NCBI RefSeq assembly: GCF_020921035.1
Contig: NC_063155.1
Coordinates: 23,553,294 to 23,617,293 of the forward strand
Reading direction: 5' to 3'
DNA: 64,000 nucleotides
Origin: Rhodamnia argentea
Taxonomy: Eukaryota; Streptophyta; Magnoliopsida; Myrtales; Myrtaceae
Part shown: piece by piece, positions 57,205 through 64,000 of the stretch
Numbering within the stretch: the stretch's first letter is position 1
Layout: every line of letters begins with the position of its first letter
Program-made: the position numbers and the translations under genes
The notes under the pieces: model-generated
The model's input: only the letters and a program-made list of their open reading frames with translations
Told to the model about the DNA's origin: nothing
The model's database searches: none

Positions 57205-60200
57205 ATGGACTCCCTACTCCGCTCTCCATACTTGCTCGCTCTCCTCGTTGCCCTCCCCACGTTGGCCCTTTTCCTCTCCATCGCCAACAAGAGAGTTCCC
57301 AGAAAATCGTCTCCCCGCAGCACTCCTCCAGGCCAATTTGGATGGCCTGTCCTAGGGGAAACCCTGGAGCTGCTCCGTGCGGGCCGGGAAGGGAGGCCCG
57401 GGAGCTTCCTGGATGAGCGAGCCAATAAGCACGGGCAGTGCGTCTTCGCCACTTCCCTCTTCGGCGAGCCGACTGCCGTGTTCTGCGGCGCTGCAGGGAA
57501 CAAGTTCCTCTTCGGCAACGAGAACAGGAAGGTGGCCGTGTCATGGCCCAGCTCCACGGTCAAGCTGCTCGGCTCATGTATAATTACTCTGGCCGGCGAC
57601 AAGGGAAAGGTGATGAGGAGGATGCTGATGAGCGTTTTCAACCATGAAGCGCTCGCGAAGTTCACCAAGGTCATGGATGAAGTCACTTGCAATCATATCC
57701 AAGCTAATTGGAAAGGTATAGCTATACAGTATATGATCTACTGGTTCAGAACAACCGCAACATGGAAATTTTGTGCAACTATCCTTTTTTTCTTTTTGTT
57801 GTTTTGATGTTCTTCGGTATTATTAAGGCAAAGAAGAGGTGCTTGTGTACCCGACCATCAAGCGCTACGTCTTCGAGCTCACGTGCCAGCTCTTCCTCAG
57901 CATCCGTGACCCGCAAGAGATTGCGGACCTCGCGCGCCCCTTCGCCACCTTCCTCGACGGTGCGTTTAGCATCCCTGTCGACCTGCCGGGGACGAGATTC
58001 CGTAGTGCGAAGAGGGCGGCAAGGTCCATCAGGAAGATGCTCCAGGAGATCATCAAGGAGAGGAGGACGGCCTTGGAGAAGGGGGCCGCGTCCCCGACGC
58101 AGGACCTGCTGTCCTACCTGATGGTCACCGCGGACGAGAACGGCCGGTTCTTGACCGAGGCGGAGATCATCAACAACCTGCTCCTGCTCCTGGTCGCAAG
58201 CCACGACACTTCGAGCTGCGCCATAACGATGGTGATCAAGTTCCTCGGAGAGCTGCCCCATGTCTACGAGAAAGTTTTGGCTGGTGAGTCTCCTTAAAAA
58301 CCCGTTTTCCATTTGCTGTCCTTAATAATCTTTCTGTTCGTTACATGCATCGCATGCAATGTCTTCTTCTGGGAATTGCTATGAGCAGAGCAGAGAGAGA
58401 TCACCATGCAGAAGAAATCAGCGGGAGAGGGATTGACGAGAGAAGATGTACAGAAGATGCGAGATTCATGGAGTGTGGTTTTAGAGGTGATGAGGCTCGT
58501 GCCACCTGCTCTTGGAGGTTTCAGAGTTGCCTTGGAGGATTTCACCTTCTGCGGCTATACCATTCCCCGGGGATGGAAGGTACATAAAAGAACGCCAATT
58601 TTTTTGGAAAATTGTCGACAACAAAAAATACTAAATCTTTTACGTTTTTACCAATTCAATCCTAAACCTTTTAAGTTTGTCGTTTGAAACTTAAATCTTT
58701 TCACATTTTGTCAATTCAATACTATTGACCAAAATGGCTGATGTAAACGCCGGCCATTCTACATGGCATCGTAAACTTTGACTTAAACAAATTCTAATAA
58801 TCTCTTTTAATTTTTAATTTTTAATTTATTCCTTTTTTTCTTTATTACATTTTCCTTTTGCTTTTTTCCCTCCGGCCATCACCCTCCCTCGACCTCCTCT
58901 AGCGTCGTGCGATGGCTGCCCTCGCCAGCCCAAGTGAGGGCTGCCCACGCCCACCCGGGCGAGGGTTGCACACGCTATGGGACGGCGGGAGCCACTCTCG
59001 CCTAAGGCCGGTGGAGGTTGAGGCCGGGTGATGGCCAGCATAGGGAAACGGAAAAGGAAAAAAGGAAAAAAAAAAGGAAATAGGAAAAAGAAAAAAAGAA
59101 AAAAATTATTTGAAAAATATTAAAGTATTATTAAAAACTGTTCACATTAGCACTGGCGATGCCGTATAGGATAATCGACATCCACGTCAGCGATTTCTAG
59201 TCAATATGACTAAATTGGCAAAAAATGAAAAGGTTTAGTACTCAATTGGTAAACTTAAAAGGTTTAATATTGAATTAACAAAGTGCAATAAGTTTAAGAT
59301 TTTTTTATAATTTTTCCACAATCTCTTTTATAATGTTCTGCACAAATTCATCAAAGATTTTGAATCTTTCAGCTCAATTAATCTTAAAAAAAAATTATGT
59401 TGAGAAAAATAAAAGAAAGTTATTTCTTAAAATAAAATGGATTTATCTTCTATAGACATAAGGCATACGAATTGATGAACACACACATCTTATATCAAGC
59501 ATAGAGTATCAAAATTGATACTACTTTGCATTTTCTTAATTTATGTCGATGGTCGACGATATATCCGTACTCTCGTAATTGAGTTCTTTTATCTTGAAAA
59601 ACTAATATCTTCAAATTTTAAAATTAAGAATACTGCATTGTAACATCTTCCCGCGCTTTAGATCGATTTAAATCACAAAGTACTTCTGAAATTTAGATTC
59701 TCAAGTACTTTCTAAGATCCTCACAAAAGTTTAACAAAAAATGACGGGATTTGATAACAATTAGATCAGATGTTCCACAACGGAAGATTAGTTATTTAGT
59801 AATCAAAGGTGAATGAATTGTTCATGCAAAGCACTAAGTTTGTTCGGTACTTTGCCAATGGAAGTATTGAAAATAACTATGATCCATTGACAAAAACAAT
59901 AGTCCAACTTAAGCTTGCTTGATCAAAGTACATTACACAGCTGATGTGGAGTCCTCTCACGACGAACAACGATCCCGCCATATTCCCGAGCCCGAAGCTC
60001 TTCGACACGGCCAGGTTCGCGAGGAGCACATCGCCCGCCCCGTGTGCGTTCGTCCCGTTTGGCGGCGGCCCTCGGATGTGTCTCGGCAAGGACTACGCTC
60101 AGCTTCAGATCCTCGTCCTCCTCCACCACCTGGTGAACAACTTCCAATGGACCAACGCAATCCCGGACGAAAAGGTCAAGTTCGACCCATTGCCAGTCCC

Positions 60201-60249
60201 ATCGCAAGGACTTCCGGTTCGCATTCGGCCTCATTATGATCGACCGTGA
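57205..60249 (+). CDS. CYP716: Divergent CYP716-type cytochrome P450, intact, 488 aa
   Basis: The exons are 57205-57715, 57828-58283, 58389-58579 and 59941-60249, with GT-AG junctions and consistent phases. The N-terminal anchor is LLALLVALPTLALFLSI and the hinge STPPGQFGWPVLGE. The I-helix is VASHDTSSC (Ser where the family usually has Gly), the K-helix EVMRL, the PERF-like motif FDTARF and the haem loop [17 protein letters not shown]. The exon layout equals the other P450s, but the protein is far more divergent from them and exon 3 is one codon longer, so it is a different CYP716 subfamily (or close CYP85-clan relative). A triterpene ring hydroxylase, such as the C-2-acting CYP716C type, is a possibility, not a conclusion. 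Intron 3 (1.36 kb) holds a MITE. The start is the first in-frame ATG; the paralogue at 22697 has ACG at this position. Confidence 0.9.
58605..59310. mobile_element. GC-core MITE (family 1) in intron 3
   Basis: The arms ('caattcaatcctaaacctttt' at left, 'ttgaattaacaaagtgcaat' at right) flank a GC-rich core (about 58870-59040). It is the single-unit form of the element that is internally duplicated in the dead paralogue. Confidence 0.6.
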
Positions 60250-61835
60250 TGTCGATTCGCATCAGCGTGGTATTTAAAGCTCGAGTACTTGTTTAGTTGG
60301 CAATGTAACATCTATAAGCTTAATCAGCATAAATAATGTGTGCACGTTTCAGTCACTACCTTCACGAGCTCATCTTGTGATTGTGTCTGCGTTTTCGTGG
60401 TTTCATTCTATGGAATAATGGTTGACGGGTTTGTGTAGTTTGAATTGTCCATTTTGAGATGAACATGGGAAGGTGATGGATTGAGAATGATACTTGTGAT
60501 TAGACCCCTCAAATGGATTGGTCAGGTTGAAATAGTCATGATCCCTATAGATCAATTTAACCCATTTTTTCATATAATACAAATCTAGTTACTCAAACCC
60601 AACCCGACCCATACACAATTCGTACTGACCTGACATATATTTCTAAATCACTTCTATATCTAGCTTAGTCTAGGAAACTCATACACAAATTGAAGTGAGA
60701 GTAAGGAGATGATCACAAGATTGAGTTGGAGCGAGAGAGAATAAAATAGAATTGTAGATGATGATTGGGTCTAAGTAAGTTGTAAGTTCATTTACGATTC
60801 ATTTAACACACATATTATGTTTAGACTAATTTATGATAAATTTACCGAATATAACCAACTCATTTTATAATCTATTTTGACAGGTCTACTTGTAATGTGC
60901 ATAAGTTGTTATCGGTACTTATGAGAGAGTCGTAATTACGTGGGGTCAATTTCATACGGTCGCTCTTTTGCAGAGTTTTCTTCGGCACGAAAGCAGTTCC
61001 AAATAAGGTCTTGACACATGCTTCTTACAACTTGCTCAACTTGCCTTTAGCTATCGAATGGATGGGCTTCAGCAAGAATTTAAGAGCTGAAGACCCTCAG
61101 TCAATGTTCCTGAATAGCAAAGATCATAGGATTACTGATGTAACTTTTACCGTGTGTTACGGACATTTAACCTCCCGACATCGGTACTGGCAGCTTCAAG
61201 TGAAGGATTGGCTTCTCGGTATTACTCGATGGAGACGAAACACGATTTACTAAACAGTCCGATAGTGTCTGATCCACAACACTCGGGGGGGTTTCATATC
61301 CATCCACAAATGCACTAGCTATTAAATGAACAACGATCTGTCACAGAATGATGCCAACATAGCATGTACAGAGATCAACATAGGTCTAGGGCACGGAAGC
61401 CGCTAGATCAAAAGAACAGAGCTCCGCCCTGCATAAGCTTTTGAAGGTACTCTACACCTTTACAATTCCTTATTTTTCTGTGCAAAAACTGCTGATCTAC
61501 GCTGGAACCGTGCTAGAAGCTCAGCTTCACAGGAGTCCGACCAAACTTATACTTAGAAAAGATGTGTATGGACTACGGAACAACAAAAAATTCCAGCTGT
61601 TGCTTTACAATGCTTGTAACATATCTCTTTCTCAAAGTCCTAATTGAAGGTTACAAAATTCTTGAAATGAGACGTGCCAAGTTGATCGCAAGCTCTTGTT
61701 CTGCGCTCCTACCAGAGCTTGCGGATTTCTCAGTCAATCATACCTGAAAGTCATGAAAGCTTAGCCGTTTCACTGGAAAGATAAAACCAAGAGAATCTTG
61801 CAGACACGGCCAAACAAGTTTCGGCAATTGGAACC
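60250..61835. other. 3' flank of divergent P450 and of Pumilio gene
   Basis: Non-coding and collinear with 28224-29282 plus 32192-32781. It shows the empty site of the 2.9-kb solo LTR at about 61,290 (one uninterrupted G-run followed by 'tttcatatcc'). Confidence 0.6.
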
Positions 61836-64000
61836 TTACCACCGATAGTTCTTCAAGGAGGGGCATGAGAGGACTTTCTTGCCATACGGGTTTGTCCGAA
61901 GCACAGGAACGTGGGGCCTTACAGCATCCACAAATGCAGCTTTAAGAGCTCCCTGCTCAAGAAAACGAAGACACGGACCCCCGGGTTATAACAGCGCTTC
62001 TTCCTATTAAGTGATACCCAACTTATATCGAACGCAACAAAAAAAAGTAACACCCAACATGTGGTTTTTCTTTATCGGTTACGCTCTACTCAAAAGTACT
62101 CGTTTATACTGAAAAAACAGCTGCATAGACAATGAGTGATAGGTGATCCCACCAAAGACACAGCAATTTTGAATACCTCCAAAAATATTGGCTGAGAGCA
62201 AGTTCAATGTATCTCAAAGACTGTAGTTAGAACAATATTAAGCCTTTTATTCCACTTACCAAGCACACAAGTGAACTCCTACCAAAACCGAGAGGCTTTT
62301 AAGAAATTTTATTTCATACATATCAGGACAACTTCTTCTTTATGAGGCCTCTATTTCTATACCAATAAGCTTTCTGAAAATTTCGTATTTCATATTCTAC
62401 TTTACTAATCATCTGTTTCTGTCCTCCTTCCATTTGCCACAGTTTCACCATTCTCCCGCACTTTTTGCAAGTTCGTGTTCCTCTCCACTTAAAGCATGAC
62501 AACAACATTTTAGAAACAGACAAAACAGAAACTCATACATATTTTGTACCCAAAATGTTGACAGAGCTGACGATACAGCTCAAAAAAATGCCTATAACCA
62601 TTTAAGCCAAACCACACAGCCCAGAAAAGCAAACAGAGGAGCTATCAATTAAGGCCCAACACGAAACTTTTCGAACTATAACAAAACAATTAACAAATTT
62701 ATATCAGACCAAAAACCCGATGTAGCAAACGAAGAAAGCTTCTTGCAAGGATCATGAAACCAACTATAAGTAAGGCTTAATCTTGAGAAGGTATTTCGCT
62801 GACCTTTGATTTTTCAAGTGCAGCTTGGATGACAAAGTTGCCAAAAGGGTCTTGCATGATCTGAGCTAACCGAGGATCATCCATCAACTCTTCGATAATG
62901 CGAGTGCGATGTTCTTCACCTGCAAATTTCAGACATTTCTCCACAACGTTGCTGCTATATTTCTGCATGGACAAGTCTCCGTAATTGCCATCCAATTGGT
63001 CAAGTATATCTCTCGTTGCATGGGGCACGTGAAGCTCAAAAACAAATTGCACTACATAGTTCCTGCAAAGTGCAAGGGAAAAGAAAAGAGAGATGTAAAA
63101 GAGCACCTCCCGTGAGGTGAAACAATTATAGCATATTTTGCAGCAAGACCTTCCGTGCTAAATTCTAAAAGGGAAAGGAAAGACAGATGTCAAAGAGTAC
63201 CCAAATTGATCCTGTGAAAGGATTAGAGCATTGGATGTGATCCCACAGATCAGATGGCATTTCTGCTCACCACCAGAATGACCGAGGCACTTCTGAAGCA
63301 CACAACAGCCATGGCGGTCTGTAGCCAGCTCGAGACAATTAGCAGCTGCAGCTTGAAACAGAAACTGCAGAAGAAACCACAAATGCTTCATTAAATATTG
63401 CAAAATCCCTTTGATGTGTACGATGTTGCATCCAGAAAAATAACAACATCAAAGGATGCAGTCGCATCAGAGTGAGTAATGGAGGACTACATTTTCATGT
63501 AAAGCCAATCCTTTATTGAAAACTCAAACATGGAAAAGGCAAATTCTATTAGAGTAAGAAATATGGAGGAAAAAAAAGGGTGAAACATGAGAAGAAGCTA
63601 AGAACTGACAGCAGAAATCATCAAAAACAGGCAAACTCTTTCCATCATGCATTATCCATGACATCAACATACACTCTTAACCCGAAGACACAAAGTTTAG
63701 AAAGCAACTCTGCAAATAGAGGAGTGAAAGCAAATAGAAAAGCTATCAACCATACGTTACAGGCCTTCAAAACATAATGACGTACATGGTGCATTCACTC
63801 ATGGTGAGCCACCTAAATCCATGGCAGAGATATAGAGTTCATTTTCAAATAATGCTTTCGATTATTGGACTAATGTGACCAAGCATGATCTGAGAAGAAG
63901 TTTAGAGAAATATTGCACTCAGAAGATTCGCACCACCGACTATTGATAAGCACCAGTTTCCTAGAGTCTATTGCAACCTAGACTGCAACCTAAGTGTTGA
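61836..64000 (-). CDS. Pumilio-family (PUF) RNA-binding protein, 3' part, open (copy 2)
   Basis: On the minus strand three exons are visible and in phase: 63201-63364 (end of repeat 4, repeat 5 CCxxQ, start of repeat 6), 62804-63062 (repeats 6 NYxxQ, 7 SNxxE, 8 NFxxQ) and the last exon 61836-61952 (GALKAAFVDAVRPHVPVLRTNPYGKKVLSC in essence, then stop). Introns are GT-AG. The upstream exons (repeats 1-4 and N-terminus) lie right of the window; by comparison with copy 1 the next exon should start about 160 bp beyond the edge. PUF proteins bind UGUA-containing 3' UTRs and repress translation or promote decay. This copy keeps the 25 bases lost from the last exon at 32853, so it is probably the functional one. 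The PUM12-like subgroup is tentative. Confidence 0.85.

Larger units (their letters stand above)
47510..64000. repeat. Segmental duplication, copy 2
   Basis: Collinear with 15,540 onward, as described for copy 1. Coding exons are about 96-98% alike and flanks somewhat less. It is the better-preserved copy: the divergent P450 and the visible Pumilio exons are open. Confidence 0.85.

Noticed and set aside
1..64000. CRISPR arrays, rRNA genes and tRNA genes
   Set aside because: None seen. The only tRNA-related sequence noticed is the Copia primer-binding site.

Overview
The window is nuclear DNA from a eudicot plant. Its genes have short GT-AG introns in the CYP716 P450 pattern, a Pumilio-family RNA-binding gene, an amino-acid-permease fragment and a MAPKKK fragment, with Copia and Gypsy LTR retrotransposons and many small foldback (MITE-like) elements between them. 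The genus cannot be fixed from sequence alone; a woody Myrtales-type species is only a guess.

Layout. 1-4.4 kb is a decayed minus-strand Copia element (integrase, protease region, gag, primer-binding site, LTR). 4.5-15.5 kb is a local array of three CYP716-type P450 loci: one intact gene (4520-9383, 488 aa), one pseudogene collapsed by internal deletions (11449-13189), and one pseudogene with stops, frameshifts and a solo LTR inside exon 3 (13467-15503). From about 15.5 kb a block begins that is repeated from about 47.5 kb to the window end. Each copy carries, in order, a minus-strand MAPKKK fragment, an intact CYP716 gene (17766-19681, 477 aa; 49739-51650, 476 aa), a second more divergent CYP716-type locus, and a minus-strand Pumilio gene.

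The two copies have decayed unequally. In copy 1 the divergent P450 (22697-28223) is dead and contains a 1-kb inverted copy of its own exons 1-3, and the Pumilio gene (32782-36950) is broken by indels and retrotransposon insertion. In copy 2 the divergent P450 (57205-60249, 488 aa) is intact and the visible part of the Pumilio gene (61836 to window end) is open. Between the copies lie large Gypsy-type LTRs, one nested in another, a Copia LTR and an amino-acid-permease pseudogene.

Likely biology. CYP716 enzymes (CYP85 clan) mostly oxidise pentacyclic triterpene scaffolds, for example at C-28 of beta-amyrin. Four intact CYP716-type genes of two distinct types in 56 kb look like an expanding triterpenoid-oxidation array. 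No oxidosqualene cyclase, acyltransferase or glycosyltransferase is visible, so a complete biosynthetic cluster cannot be claimed. The most unusual structure is the long inverted repeat in the dead P450 of copy 1. If transcribed it could form a hairpin RNA closely matching the intact paralogue about 34 kb away.
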